DNA from: an uncultured Clostridiaceae bacterium
Lineage (GTDB): Bacteria; Bacillota; Clostridia; TANB77; CAG-508
Direction of reading: 5' to 3'
Assembly (NCBI GenBank): GCA_946998225.1
Contig: CAMPYH010000003.1
Span: 100,149 to 164,148 of the forward strand
Length of the DNA stretch: 64,000 nucleotides
The stretch's first letter is position 1; every line of letters begins with the position of its first letter. The notes under the pieces are model-generated. The model saw nothing but the letters and a program-made list of their open reading frames with translations, did not search any database and was not told the DNA's origin. Positions 46,889 to 56,100 of the stretch are shown in pieces. The position numbers were made by a program, and so were the translations under genes.

Positions 46889-47890
46889 TTAAAGAATTTT
46901 AACATTTTCTTCTTTTATTTTACTTAAATAACCGTTTAAAAACGTTGATGTTTCCATCTTTGTTTTGTTTTCCGGTTGGATCACTAATATTTGTATTAAA
47001 TCATCAGTAGATTTAACAAACATCTTCTTCCCTTTTACAATTAGCGTTCCGGCTACTAAGTCAATTATATCTGTTTGATATTTTTTTGCAAGTTCTTTTT
47101 GAATATTTTCAAATTCTTCTTCGCATTTTTTAACAATTTGTGTTTTCCATATCTTAACATTTAAAGATATATTTGCATTTGTTCCAATTGACATTGAAAA
47201 TGCTCTTACTTTATTATGTATGTCTTTTGCTGATTTATTAAAATCTAGTTTTGACATATCCTTTGTTAATTTTTTTGTATATGTTGCATCTTTTTCATCT
47301 TGCTTTTTAGGATTTGTTTTTCCATTTTTAATATTTTCTATTACATTTAATATATTTTCATTAGTTATATCTAAAGCTTTATTAAATACATCTAATGTTT
47401 GATCATTTTCTAAAATATTAAATTCTTTTTCAAAAATTATATCACCTTCATCCATCTTTTCATTCATATTAATGATTGTAACACCTGTTACATCATCTCC
47501 ATTTAATATGGCTGTTTCAACAGGTGATGCTCCCCTATATTTTGGAAGTAATGAAAAGTGTACATTTATGAAACCATATTTTGGAAGATCTAATATTTTC
47601 TTTGGAAGTATTTTCCCATATGCTACTACAAGTGCTAAATCTATTTCATATTTTTTAAACTCTTCTATAAATTCATCATCAATTACTTTTGGTGTTAAAA
47701 CCTTTATTTCATTTTCTTCTGCAAGCTTTTTAACAGGTGTAGGTTCTAATTTTTTTCCTCTTCCTCTTATTTTATCTTCTCTTGTTACAACTAATTTAAT
47801 ATTTAAATTACTTTTTTCAGAATTATTTTTTATTAAATATTCCAGTATATTTTTCGAAACCTCAGGGCTTCCCATAAACGCAATATTCAT
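46889..47890 (-). CDS. fmt: Methionyl-tRNA formyltransferase
   Basis: A 333-aa enzyme that formylates initiator Met-tRNA using 10-formyl-THF. It shows MNIAFMGSPEVSKNILEYL, the folate/catalytic motif NVHFSLLPKYRGASPVETAIL near 107-127 (Asn and His in place), the catalytic Asp in MNEKMDEGD near 143, and the C-terminal OB domain from about 210. It is divergent from the plus-strand membrane gene. Confidence 0.94.
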   Translation of the reverse strand: MNIAFMGSPEVSKNILEYLIKNNSEKSNLNIKLVVTREDKIRGRGKKLEPTPVKKLAEENEIKVLTPKVIDDEFIEEFKKYEIDLALVVAYGKILPKKILDLPKYGFINVHFSLLPKYRGASPVETAILNGDDVTGVTIINMNEKMDEGDIIFEKEFNILENDQTLDVFNKALDITNENILNVIENIKNGKTNPKKQDEKDATYTKKLTKDMSKLDFNKSAKDIHNKVRAFSMSIGTNANISLNVKIWKTQIVKKCEEEFENIQKELAKKYQTDIIDLVAGTLIVKGKKMFVKSTDDLIQILVIQPENKTKMETSTFLNGYLSKIKEENVKIL

Positions 47891-47980
47891 CTTCTCTCCT
47901 TTTTTCTATACTTCCTTGCTTTTTACCTAATTTATTTATATATTTTATATATATATATTATATATATTTTAAGGAAAATT

Positions 47981-50254
47981 ATGCAAAAACAAATTAATAA
48001 TATTAAAAACTTTTTTAAATCTTTAACCAAAAATATTAAACCAATTAATATAGGTGAAAACAAAGATTTAAACTTATCTATATCTTTTGTATTAACACTA
48101 ATTAGTATCTATCTTTGTTTTAATAGATTTTTAGAAAGTGTGATAATACTTTTTACAGGTTGTGCTACATCATATTTTAGCACATTTTCACATCTTCTTT
48201 CTTTATCTGTTATAACTATAGCATATTTTACAGCAATAGAGTCTAAAAATGTTAAACATAAGATAAATGATAACACTAAATTAAATATTTTTCATTTTTA
48301 TGCATGGATATTTATTATATATTCTGTATCTATGACAGTTGAAATCGTTAACAAACATATGATTAAAATGTATTTTTACCAAAATAATTTAATAGAAAAC
48401 ATTTTTTTATTAAAGCCTGCATTAATTACCACTGCTCTTGCTACATCATATTTAATGTATTTTGGTATATACCTTTTATATAAAAAATATGTATTACGAA
48501 ACAGAAAAAATATATATAATTTAGTACATGCAAAAGGTATATCTTTTAGTAAAAATATAAAAGAGAAAAAAGATACAACAAATATTACATCAGATAAATC
48601 TATATATTATTTTGGAAATAATAATTTATTAACATTTGAAACAAAAGATCTTTTAAAGCACCTTGTTGTATTTGGAAATAATGAATTAAAATACAAATAT
48701 GTTTTTGAACCTCTTTTTATGTTACAAGTTAAAAGAAGACAAAATTATTTAAATAAAGCAAATGAAGTTTTAAATACATTAATTAAAGAAAACATTTGTA
48801 CATTAAAATCTAATTACACTGAAATGGATTTAAATAATGGTTTAACATTTAATATGGTTACACCTACAAAAGGTATGGAATTAGATTTCAAAAAGAAAAC
48901 CACAGATATAACAACAATAGATGGATTAATACAAAAAAGTATAGGTCTAATATATATTGCAGAAGAATATAATAATTTTAAAGATCTAATATATAAAGTT
49001 AATAAAAATCAACAGGCAGAAGTTATAGGATTTAAAGAAGTATCAAAAAAAGAATATAAAAACATTACCTTTAAAGGACTAAATCCTTTAGCACATGACA
49101 GTTATAAAAAAGTTAAATATAATACATTAAAACTTATACAAGATATTTTAAAATCAAATAATCAAAGTTTAATTTATGAAGAAACAAATGTATTTTTAGA
49201 AAATGTTATTAGCTTACTATATTTAACATACCCAATAAAAGAAAAAAATGAATATCCAGATATGAATAATCTTTTATCACTACTTCAAAATTTAAACTTT
49301 TTAAAGATATTAAATACAGAATTAAAAGAAAAATTTCTAGATAAACAAATATTTTTATCTAAAGACGAAATAGAAATATATCAAAATACATATCTATATT
49401 TTGAAAACGAAGTATTTAAAAGCAATATCTCAAACGATTCTGAAAGTCTTCAACAAAAAATATTTAGAGATATTTTAACAGTTACAAAGTTAATCAATTC
49501 ATTTTTATCTAGCAAAGATGTATGTAATATCTTCTTAAACAAAGATAAAAGCGTAGATTTAAATAATATATTTAAAGATTCAAAAATTTTATTAATATAT
49601 ATAGATAAAGAAAATAGAATGCTTTCAAATACAATGTATAGCTATATAAATAGTTTAATAGAAAGCGCTACAAAAGATAGAGAAAAACAAACTATGACAA
49701 ATACTTTATACATATACTTTGAAGACTTCTCAAATATACTTTATTCAAACGATTTTAATGTTAACTTTTTACATACATATACAGAAAATACGGTATCTGG
49801 AATATTTGGTTTAAAAGATACAATATCTAATCCAATTACAAATAATTCTTCTACTTTCTTAAGAGAAGTAGATAGCGGAATACATATTATAAATAAAAAT
49901 GTATCTGAAGCTAATCTTTTAAATGCTTTAACAACATTAAAAATTGATCAAAACAAAAGTTTAGATATAAAAAATAGAAGTGATATATTTGCAATATATA
50001 ATATTGTATCTAAAGGTAAAAGAATTAAAGGCTTTGAAGATTTAAATACTAATGAAAAAGTAAAACCTAAAATACAAGAAAAAGAAACAACAAGTACTAC
50101 AAATCTTTCAGATAATATTGCTGTACTTCTTAAAGATATGGAAGAAGATGAATTTAAAAAAATATATAATAAAACTAATAAGAAAAAGAAAAACTATACT
50201 AAAAAAAGTAGAAATAAAAAGACAAATACAAAAAATGCAAATACAAACAAATAA
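47981..50254 (+). CDS. Membrane protein resembling a VirD4/TraG coupling protein without Walker motifs
   Basis: A 757-aa protein with about four to five membrane segments in the first 170 residues. A large cytoplasmic region follows whose order resembles type IV coupling proteins: LLKHLVVFGNNELKYKYVFE near 224-243 sits where Walker A would be, GLNPLAHDS near 368 matches their 'NPL' motif, and ILLIYID precedes an LYIYFEDFSNIL strand near 580 at the Walker B position. No GxxxxGKT and no acidic DE pair remain. A Lys/Asn-rich tail ends it. It is flanked by housekeeping genes and convergent with a replication-relaxation-like gene. Homology is proposed by eye only. Confidence 0.5.
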   Translation: MQKQINNIKNFFKSLTKNIKPINIGENKDLNLSISFVLTLISIYLCFNRFLESVIILFTGCATSYFSTFSHLLSLSVITIAYFTAIESKNVKHKINDNTKLNIFHFYAWIFIIYSVSMTVEIVNKHMIKMYFYQNNLIENIFLLKPALITTALATSYLMYFGIYLLYKKYVLRNRKNIYNLVHAKGISFSKNIKEKKDTTNITSDKSIYYFGNNNLLTFETKDLLKHLVVFGNNELKYKYVFEPLFMLQVKRRQNYLNKANEVLNTLIKENICTLKSNYTEMDLNNGLTFNMVTPTKGMELDFKKKTTDITTIDGLIQKSIGLIYIAEEYNNFKDLIYKVNKNQQAEVIGFKEVSKKEYKNITFKGLNPLAHDSYKKVKYNTLKLIQDILKSNNQSLIYEETNVFLENVISLLYLTYPIKEKNEYPDMNNLLSLLQNLNFLKILNTELKEKFLDKQIFLSKDEIEIYQNTYLYFENEVFKSNISNDSESLQQKIFRDILTVTKLINSFLSSKDVCNIFLNKDKSVDLNNIFKDSKILLIYIDKENRMLSNTMYSYINSLIESATKDREKQTMTNTLYIYFEDFSNILYSNDFNVNFLHTYTENTVSGIFGLKDTISNPITNNSSTFLREVDSGIHIINKNVSEANLLNALTTLKIDQNKSLDIKNRSDIFAIYNIVSKGKRIKGFEDLNTNEKVKPKIQEKETTSTTNLSDNIAVLLKDMEEDEFKKIYNKTNKKKKNYTKKSRNKKTNTKNANTNK

Positions 50255-50299
50255 AAATACATAAAATATTAATTATAAAACATAATTAAAATAAAAGAG

Positions 50300-50325
50300 A
50301 AAAAGACAAGCTACCTTGTCTTTTT
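50300..50325. terminator. Terminator between the convergent genes at 50.3 kb
   Basis: An 11-bp stem (AAAAAGACAAG / CTTGTCTTTTT) with a CTAC loop. It follows the plus-strand gene by about 45 bp and has T-runs on both strands. Confidence 0.75.
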
Positions 50326-50379
50326 TCCTTATATTATATTATATTATATTTTATTATTTTTTATTATTACTACTACTTT

Positions 50380-51306
50380 CTATTTCAATAATTCAATATC
50401 TAATTGAACTAGGTTAATTACATTTTCTTTATCTTCGAATGTAAACCAGCTTTTATTAATTTCGCTATCCATTTGAATTAGATCATATGTGAAATATTTA
50501 TTGTTTAACTTTATACCATTTAAAACAATTACTTCATATATTTCAGCCATATGTTTTTTGTCTTCTGCTACAAATAAAAGATATGGTGGCATTTGGAAAT
50601 TAGAATCACCTTCTTCAAATGAAGTATAAAAGTCTTCATATATTTTTAATCGATCTAATAATCTTTCTTTCCAGCCTTCTTCTCTTCTTACAGATTCAAG
50701 TATTATTTGTGCTACTGCATCTTGATATTTTAATTCTAAATATCCTTTTGTTTCTAAATGTTTATTTAAATTTTTACTATCTATTCTTACATTTCCTTTT
50801 GATCTTATGTAGTTTTTAGATTTTTCTTTTATTGCTATCATTACTTGATTTGCTGCAAGTTTAGCTTTAATTTTACCAACATTTTTAAGATTATCTGTTG
50901 GAACCCAATCTACTTTTATATCTTTTGCTTCTAGAATATATTTTCCATTTTTATCTAAAGAATATACTTTATATGCCGCTTTTGTTCCAAAACTTCCAAA
51001 ATATGTTCTATTAACTAATTTATTTTTAAGCATTTTTTCTAATTTTCTATTTAACTTTTTATATTCTGTATACTCTTTTCCTTTATCTTCTAACAATTTA
51101 TTTATTTGTCTTGAAGTCATAAACTCATATTCATTTAGATACATCAAAATGTATAAATCTTCTTCATTAATTATACCTTTATCTATTCTGTTTAAAACAA
51201 GTTGCATTGATGTATATCCATCATATCCGTCATTTATCTTTTTTTCGTTCTCCATCATTGCAAAAGGTGATCTTTTTGTTTGAACTTCATCATCCTTTAC
51301 TACCAT
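50380..51306 (-). CDS. Replication-relaxation-like winged-helix protein
   Basis: A 308-aa soluble protein. Residues about 45-115 look like a winged helix (EDLYILMYLNEYEFMTSRQI, then LEKMLKNKLVNRTYFGSFG and KVYSLDKNGKYIL). They are followed by a region with mixed alpha/beta character ending FTYDLIQMDSEINKSWFTF. This organisation resembles the Replic_Relax family, usually found on plasmids and conjugative elements. Here it lies tail-to-tail with the VirD4-like gene and next to rluB, with no relaxase in view. GGAGG precedes the ATG. Family call is tentative. Confidence 0.5.
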   Translation of the reverse strand: MVVKDDEVQTKRSPFAMMENEKKINDGYDGYTSMQLVLNRIDKGIINEEDLYILMYLNEYEFMTSRQINKLLEDKGKEYTEYKKLNRKLEKMLKNKLVNRTYFGSFGTKAAYKVYSLDKNGKYILEAKDIKVDWVPTDNLKNVGKIKAKLAANQVMIAIKEKSKNYIRSKGNVRIDSKNLNKHLETKGYLELKYQDAVAQIILESVRREEGWKERLLDRLKIYEDFYTSFEEGDSNFQMPPYLLFVAEDKKHMAEIYEVIVLNGIKLNNKYFTYDLIQMDSEINKSWFTFEDKENVINLVQLDIELLK

Positions 51307-51378
51307 TTTTTCCTCCTAATTCTATTTAGAAATTATATATATTTATCTTATCTTTTCTAATTTGTACTTTAACACTAA

Positions 51379-52104
51379 TTACTTAAAATTTTCAAGCTCC
51401 TTTTGTGTCATTTTTCTATACTCTCCTATTTTAAGTCCTGAAAGTGAGATATGTCCTATATTAGTTCTATGAAGTGACATTACCTTAAGTCCTACAGCTT
51501 CACACATTTTTCTTACTTGTCTATTTCTTCCTTCATGTATTATTATTTCAAGTTTAATAATTCCTTCAATTGTGTTTTTCATATTTTCTAAAATATTAAC
51601 TTTTGCTGGATATGTTTTTTTATTATCTATAACTACACCATTTCTTAGTTTATTTAAGATATCATCAGATACTTGTCCTTTAACACCTACAACATATCTT
51701 TTTTCTATTTCTTCTTTTGGATGTGTAATTTTATTAATTAATTCTCCATCATTTGAAAGTATTAAAAGACCTGTTGTATATGCATCAAGTCTTCCTGCTG
51801 GAACTATTTTTGCATTTGTTTTAATTAATTCTGTAACTATTGGTCTGTTAAATTGATCTTTTGCAGTACTTACATATCCTAAAGGTTTATTTAAGATATA
51901 TGTTTCTTTTTCAACATCATCTATATCTTTAAGCTTTATATTTTTACCATCAAGACATACTTTATCTTTAGGAGATATCTTATCTCCTAAACTTGCTACT
52001 TTTCCATTTACTGTTATTCTTTTTTCTTTTATATATTCTTCTATTTTTCTTCTTGATGCTACTCCATTTGCTGAAAGTAATTTTTGAATTCTAACTTTTT
52101 CCAT
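51379..52104 (-). CDS. rluB: 23S/16S rRNA pseudouridine synthase, RluB/RsuA type
   Basis: A 241-aa protein with an N-terminal S4 RNA-binding domain (RIQKLLSANGVASRRKIEEYI) and the RsuA-type catalytic motif GRLDAYTTGLLILSNDG near 97-113. IHEGRNRQVRKMCEAVG follows near 193. It isomerises uridine in rRNA. It lies seven bases from ddl in the same direction. Confidence 0.92.
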   Translation of the reverse strand: MEKVRIQKLLSANGVASRRKIEEYIKEKRITVNGKVASLGDKISPKDKVCLDGKNIKLKDIDDVEKETYILNKPLGYVSTAKDQFNRPIVTELIKTNAKIVPAGRLDAYTTGLLILSNDGELINKITHPKEEIEKRYVVGVKGQVSDDILNKLRNGVVIDNKKTYPAKVNILENMKNTIEGIIKLEIIIHEGRNRQVRKMCEAVGLKVMSLHRTNIGHISLSGLKIGEYRKMTQKELENFK

Positions 52105-52111
52105 TTTTCCT

Positions 52112-53167
52112 CTACTTTAGATTATTTTCAATTAATATTTCTAATATTTTACTGAAACTTCCTATTTCATTTATATCTGAAATTAATTTTGGATACATAC
52201 TTATACTTGTAAATCCTGGCATAGTATTTATTTCATTAAATACATAACCATTTTTAGTTAAAAAGAAATCTATTCTAGATAAATCTTTACATCCTAAAGC
52301 TATGAAAATTTCTTTTGCTTTTTGTTTTATCTCTTTAATATCTTTTTCTAAATTATCTAAATTCAGTTTTTCTTTTAACTTATCTGGTAAATTTAAAAAG
52401 TCTTCTTTAGATTTTATAATTCTGGTTTCAGAAACAGCTGAATTATATTTAGAATCATATGTATAAAATGTACTATCTGGTATTATCACCCCAAGATCAC
52501 TTATATACATGTCTTTGCATTTTTGAAGTACGGCAACTTCAACTTCAATTCCTTTAATTTCTTCTTCTACAAGTACAATACTATCTACCTTAAATGCTTC
52601 ATTTATATATTTTATTGCTTCATCTTTATTTACAGCTCTATATACCCCTACAGAAGAGCCAGATCTTGATGCTTTAATAAATACTGGATATATAAACTCT
52701 TTTAATTTATCTATATCTTCCTCAGTTATTTTATCCTTTATTACTATATCTTTTGCCATTTTAATATTTTTATCTTTTAAAGATTTTTTGGTTAAAGATT
52801 TATCAAAGGTTATCTTTGATACATATTCAGTGCATCCTACATATGGGATTTTTCCTTCTAATATTTTTTGTATCTTACCATCTTCACCAAATCCGCCATG
52901 TATTACTGGAAATGCTAAATCATAATTTTTAATTTCTTCTAATAAATCTACTTCTTTGATCTTTTTTGGTAGATATCCCATCTTAACATTTTTAATTAAA
53001 TCTTCAATATCTATTTTATATGCTTTATTTTCTTTATCTAAATATATTATATCTTTAATATATTTTTCTTCATCAATATTTTTGTATACTGCACTACCTG
53101 ATACAACAGATACTTCATGTTCATTTGAATTTGCTCCAAATATTACAAGTACTTTCTTTTTATCCAT
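52112..53167 (-). CDS. ddl: D-alanine--D-alanine ligase
   Basis: A 351-aa ATP-grasp enzyme that makes the D-Ala-D-Ala terminus of the peptidoglycan stem. It shows VIHGGFGEDGKIQ near 94, IKASRSGSSVGVYRA near 168, EEEIKGIEVEVAVL near 201, and the metal-binding RIDFFLTKNGYVFNEINTMP near 299-318. The omega-loop motif is SKYNSAV, close to the KYxx of D-Ala-specific enzymes; depsipeptide specificity is not suggested. Confidence 0.95.
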   Translation of the reverse strand: MDKKKVLVIFGANSNEHEVSVVSGSAVYKNIDEEKYIKDIIYLDKENKAYKIDIEDLIKNVKMGYLPKKIKEVDLLEEIKNYDLAFPVIHGGFGEDGKIQKILEGKIPYVGCTEYVSKITFDKSLTKKSLKDKNIKMAKDIVIKDKITEEDIDKLKEFIYPVFIKASRSGSSVGVYRAVNKDEAIKYINEAFKVDSIVLVEEEIKGIEVEVAVLQKCKDMYISDLGVIIPDSTFYTYDSKYNSAVSETRIIKSKEDFLNLPDKLKEKLNLDNLEKDIKEIKQKAKEIFIALGCKDLSRIDFFLTKNGYVFNEINTMPGFTSISMYPKLISDINEIGSFSKILEILIENNLK

Positions 53168-53189
53168 TTTTATCCCTTTAATTCTCTTC

Positions 53190-54095
53190 TTATTCTATTT
53201 TTTCAATATTATCTATTACTTCTTTAAAATCTTCTGGCATCTCACATTCCACTTTAATTAATGTATTTTTAAATGGATGCATAAATTCCAAAAGATGTGC
53301 ATGAAGCATTTGTCTATTTGCTCCATATTTATTTTTTAGATTTCCATATTTATCGTCACCTAAAATTGGCATATTAATTCCCGCCATATGTACCCTTATT
53401 TGATGTGTTCTGCCTGTTTCTATTGCTACATCTAAAAGAGCAAGCTCAGTATATCTCTTTAAGACTAAAAAGCTTGTAACAGCGTTTTTGCCGCTTTTAT
53501 CTAATGTCATTTTAGTTCTATTGTTTTCATCTCTTTTAATTGGCATATCTATTTTCGCTTTTTCTTCTTTAGGATTACCTTTTACTAAAGCATAATATTT
53601 TTTCTTAATTTTTCTTTCTTTGAAAAGATTTGAAAACACTTCATTTGCTTCTTTTGTTTTAGTTATTATTAATGCACCTGATGTATTTTTATCTAATCTA
53701 TGTACTATTCCATCCCTATTTGGATTTTCCCCTTTTGAAAGAGTTAATCCTTTTTCTTTTAATATATCTACTAATGTGTTTTGTTTTGTGTTTGAACTTT
53801 CTACAATTATACCTGCTGGTTTATTAATTATATATATGTATTCATCTTCATAAAGGACTTTTACACTATCTAAAATATCTTTAGATATTTCTGGTTTTTC
53901 ATTTCCTTTTTCAAGCATATTTTTATATTTTGGATCTATAATTATATTTTTAATATCTGATTCGTTTAACATTAAATTTGCTTTTATTTTTTTATCTATT
54001 CCATTTATCTTTATATATCCCTTTTCTATAACGTCTTTAGATATACCTCTAGATACATTTAACATTTCTGAAATTATCTTATCTAATCTTTGCAT
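53190..54095 (-). CDS. rluD: RluD-type 23S rRNA pseudouridine synthase
   Basis: A 301-aa enzyme with an S4 domain at the N-terminus (SRGISKDVIEKGYIKING) and the RluA-family catalytic motif GIVHRLDKNTSGALI near 133-147. ETGRTHQIRVHMAG follows near 224. It is adjacent to rluB and ddl in one probable unit and starts three bases from a small membrane gene. Confidence 0.92.
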   Translation of the reverse strand: MQRLDKIISEMLNVSRGISKDVIEKGYIKINGIDKKIKANLMLNESDIKNIIIDPKYKNMLEKGNEKPEISKDILDSVKVLYEDEYIYIINKPAGIIVESSNTKQNTLVDILKEKGLTLSKGENPNRDGIVHRLDKNTSGALIITKTKEANEVFSNLFKERKIKKKYYALVKGNPKEEKAKIDMPIKRDENNRTKMTLDKSGKNAVTSFLVLKRYTELALLDVAIETGRTHQIRVHMAGINMPILGDDKYGNLKNKYGANRQMLHAHLLEFMHPFKNTLIKVECEMPEDFKEVIDNIEKIE

Positions 54096-54097
54096 AA

Positions 54098-54523
54098 TTA
54101 AAACATACTCTCCTTATCTTCTTGTACATTAAAGATATCTCCAGCTTTTATATTATCTTTATGTTTTTTTAAATATATATATGTTAAAGCAGATAATGTT
54201 AATGCAAAAAACAATAATATATATATTCTTTTTGTCTTTTTTAAGCTTGTTTTTATTTCTTTGTTTTTTTCTTCTCTTTTTTCATCTTCTTTTAATTCTG
54301 CCTTCCAAGCTTTCCCAGATTCTATATTTTCTGCGCCTTTTCCTTCTATTTCTAAATATTTTTCATTTATGTTTTCTATCTCTTCATCTTTTAGCATTTC
54401 TGCTCTTGCATAAATATTTGAATTTTTAAAAGAAAAAAGGTTTAGCATTATTAAAACTAATATTAATATTACTGTTAATTTTAAATATCTATTTTCTTTA
54501 AAATTTTCTTTTTTTATATTCAT
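54098..54523 (-). CDS. Two-helix membrane protein, unknown
   Basis: A 141-aa protein with hydrophobic segments at about 13-29 and 98-116, joined by a Glu/Lys-rich loop of about 65 residues. The first segment could be a signal anchor, leaving a loop outside. No domain recognised. It starts the unit that continues into rluD and ddl; the position is where lspA is found in many Bacillota, but this is not LspA. Confidence 0.55.
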   Translation of the reverse strand: MNIKKENFKENRYLKLTVILILVLIMLNLFSFKNSNIYARAEMLKDEEIENINEKYLEIEGKGAENIESGKAWKAELKEDEKREEKNKEIKTSLKKTKRIYILLFFALTLSALTYIYLKKHKDNIKAGDIFNVQEDKESMF

Positions 54524-54606
54524 TATTCCTCTATCTTTTTAAGTTTTTTAATTCTTCCTTAATGTTCCTATTCTTTTATTATATTTAATTTTTTTAAATT
54601 TCTCAA

Positions 54607-54627
54607 TAAAAAAAGGGCTTTGCCCTT
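54607..54627 (-). terminator. Terminator after the SSB-like gene
   Basis: A 6-bp stem (AAGGGC / GCCCTT) with a 3-nt loop and seven T residues on the minus strand. Confidence 0.7.
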
Positions 54628-54630
54628 CTT

Positions 54631-55290
54631 TTACATCTTAAACTTATTTGTATCTTCTTCTAATAATTCTAATTCTAATGCAGAAATTTCAAAAGCTCTT
54701 TCATCTTGTTTTGTACCATCTTCAAATTCTTTTACATAATCTCTACTTTGGAATCTTCCAACTAATTTAACATTTTCACCAACTTTTAAATTAGATGCAA
54801 ATCTTGCATTTCTTCCCCATGCTATAACTGGCAGATAATCGCTTTTTTTGTAATTTCTATTTACTGCAAGAAGTATATCTGATATTTCTCTTCCAAATGG
54901 TGTTTTTCTATATGTAGGCTCTTTGCAGATATATCCAATAAGTTCTACTCTATTTGTTTTAGACTTATCTTCTATATCTTCTTCTTTTATTTCTTCTATT
55001 TTCTTAGTAAATACATTTAATACTAATCTTCTTTTTCCTGTTTCTTTGTTATAGTGGTTATATGATCTTACTTGTCCTTCAACTATTACAAACATACCTT
55101 TTGAAAATTCTTTACCCATTAAATCTTTTTCAGATATTATTATATTGATATAGTCACATTCTCCACTAAGTCTTGATACAGCTAATTCTGTCTTATAAAA
55201 TTTTTCATTAAATGAATTATGGCTTTCTTCTATTTCTTTATTAATTTTACCTTTTAGTGTTACTAAATTTGTCTCTTCTAATAACTCCAT
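54631..55290 (-). CDS. SSB-like protein with two OB folds
   Basis: A 219-aa protein. The first OB-like unit (about 8-95) contains KFYKTELAVSRLSGECDYINI and KGMFVIVEGQVRSYNH. The second (about 112-205) is more SSB-like: RVELIGYICKEPTYRKTPFG, DYLPVIAWGRNARFASNLKVG, and VKLVGRFQSRDY. There is no acidic DxDxPF tip, so it may not recruit the usual SSB partners. It is monocistronic. Two-domain SSB-like proteins occur in some Clostridia; whether a standard SSB exists elsewhere cannot be seen. Confidence 0.75.
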   Translation of the reverse strand: MELLEETNLVTLKGKINKEIEESHNSFNEKFYKTELAVSRLSGECDYINIIISEKDLMGKEFSKGMFVIVEGQVRSYNHYNKETGKRRLVLNVFTKKIEEIKEEDIEDKSKTNRVELIGYICKEPTYRKTPFGREISDILLAVNRNYKKSDYLPVIAWGRNARFASNLKVGENVKLVGRFQSRDYVKEFEDGTKQDERAFEISALELELLEEDTNKFKM

Positions 55291-55441
55291 ACTATCCTCT
55301 TTCTTTTGTATAAGTGCCTTAATTATATATCTATATATGGTTTTTGTAAAATTTTCAGCTTAAATTAAACATTTTTTCACTTTTTTACCTCGTCTTTTAA
55401 TTACATTTTTACTTTTTATGTTACTTTTAAGTTAAATATAT

Positions 55442-55457
55442 TACATTTTAAAATGTA
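55442..55457. promoter_or_regulatory. 16-bp perfect palindrome, possible operator
   Basis: TACATTTTAAAATGTA is fully symmetric and lies about 70 bp upstream of the proposed veg promoter and about 150 bp upstream of the SSB-like gene. It has no T-run and is not at a gene end, so a protein-binding site is more likely than a terminator. In such AT-rich DNA, chance cannot be excluded. Confidence 0.35.
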
Positions 55458-55526
55458 TAATTTAATATATTTCTAAAAAAATCCTTGTAATACGTGGTTT
55501 TTCTGTATTTTTAAAATTTTAATATT

Positions 55527-55556
55527 TTGAAATATCTTTTAGGTCAATAATATATT
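55527..55556 (+). promoter_or_regulatory. Probable sigma-A-type promoter of veg
   Basis: TTGAAA, an 18-bp spacer and TATATT lie about 43 bp before the veg start codon. A GGGAGAG ribosome binding site follows at about 55590. Confidence 0.5.
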
Positions 55557-55598
55557 TTATGATAACTTTAACTTAGATATATTAAATAAGGGAGAGCC

Positions 55599-55952
55599 AT
55601 GGGATATATATATAATGATTTAGAAAATTTAAGATCAAATATACACGATATGATTGGTAATGAAATAATTGTTGTAGAATCTCTTAAAAAAAGAGGTAAA
55701 AGATTAAATAGACTTGCTACTGTAGATAAAACTTATGATACCTTTTTTAAGGTTACTTTTGAAAACCATCAAAGCGTAAATTACAATTACTCTGATGTTT
55801 TAACTAGAGATGTTAAAATTAAGACATTTGATGGAGAAGGTTTTGTGCCACTTTTTGTACCAAGACCTCTTACAAAAAAGGAAACTATTCCTTCATTAAA
55901 AATAGATGATGAACCTATTTTAGATACAGAAGATTTTGAAGAGTTTAAATAA
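55599..55952 (+). CDS. veg: Veg family protein
   Basis: A 117-aa protein. Residues 5-80 match the Veg SH3-like fold: LENLRSNIHDMIGNEIIVVE, KKRGKRLNRLATVDKTYDTFFKVTF, and SVNYNYSDVLTRDVKIKTF, where the 'SYSYADVLTxxV' signature is clear. Veg is a small, strongly expressed Bacillota protein linked to biofilm and spore outgrowth. The C-terminal 35 residues are an acidic extension not found in Bacillus Veg. It is a plus-strand, single gene. Confidence 0.9.
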   Translation: MGYIYNDLENLRSNIHDMIGNEIIVVESLKKRGKRLNRLATVDKTYDTFFKVTFENHQSVNYNYSDVLTRDVKIKTFDGEGFVPLFVPRPLTKKETIPSLKIDDEPILDTEDFEEFK

Positions 55953-56040
55953 AAAATACATAAATACTAAATAAACAAAAAATTAATCAATAAATAAATA
56001 AATTAATAAATAAATGAATAAAAAAAACAAATAATAAAAT

Positions 56041-56070
56041 AAAAATACAGACATTAATGTCTGTATTTTT
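56041..56070. terminator. Bidirectional terminator between veg and rpsI
   Basis: A perfect 30-nt palindrome (arm AAAAATACAGACATT) with A- and T-rich ends, placed between convergent genes. Confidence 0.85.
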
Positions 56071-56100
56071 AAATTGTTTAATATATTTCTTAAAATCCAA

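Larger units (their letters stand above)
55291..55598. other. Divergent intergenic region between the SSB-like gene and veg
   Basis: About 308 bp of AT-rich DNA without a credible reading frame. It should hold the promoters for the SSB-like gene and veg. A 16-bp perfect palindrome lies in the middle, and a -35/-10 pair is seen near veg; each is listed separately. Confidence 0.6.
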
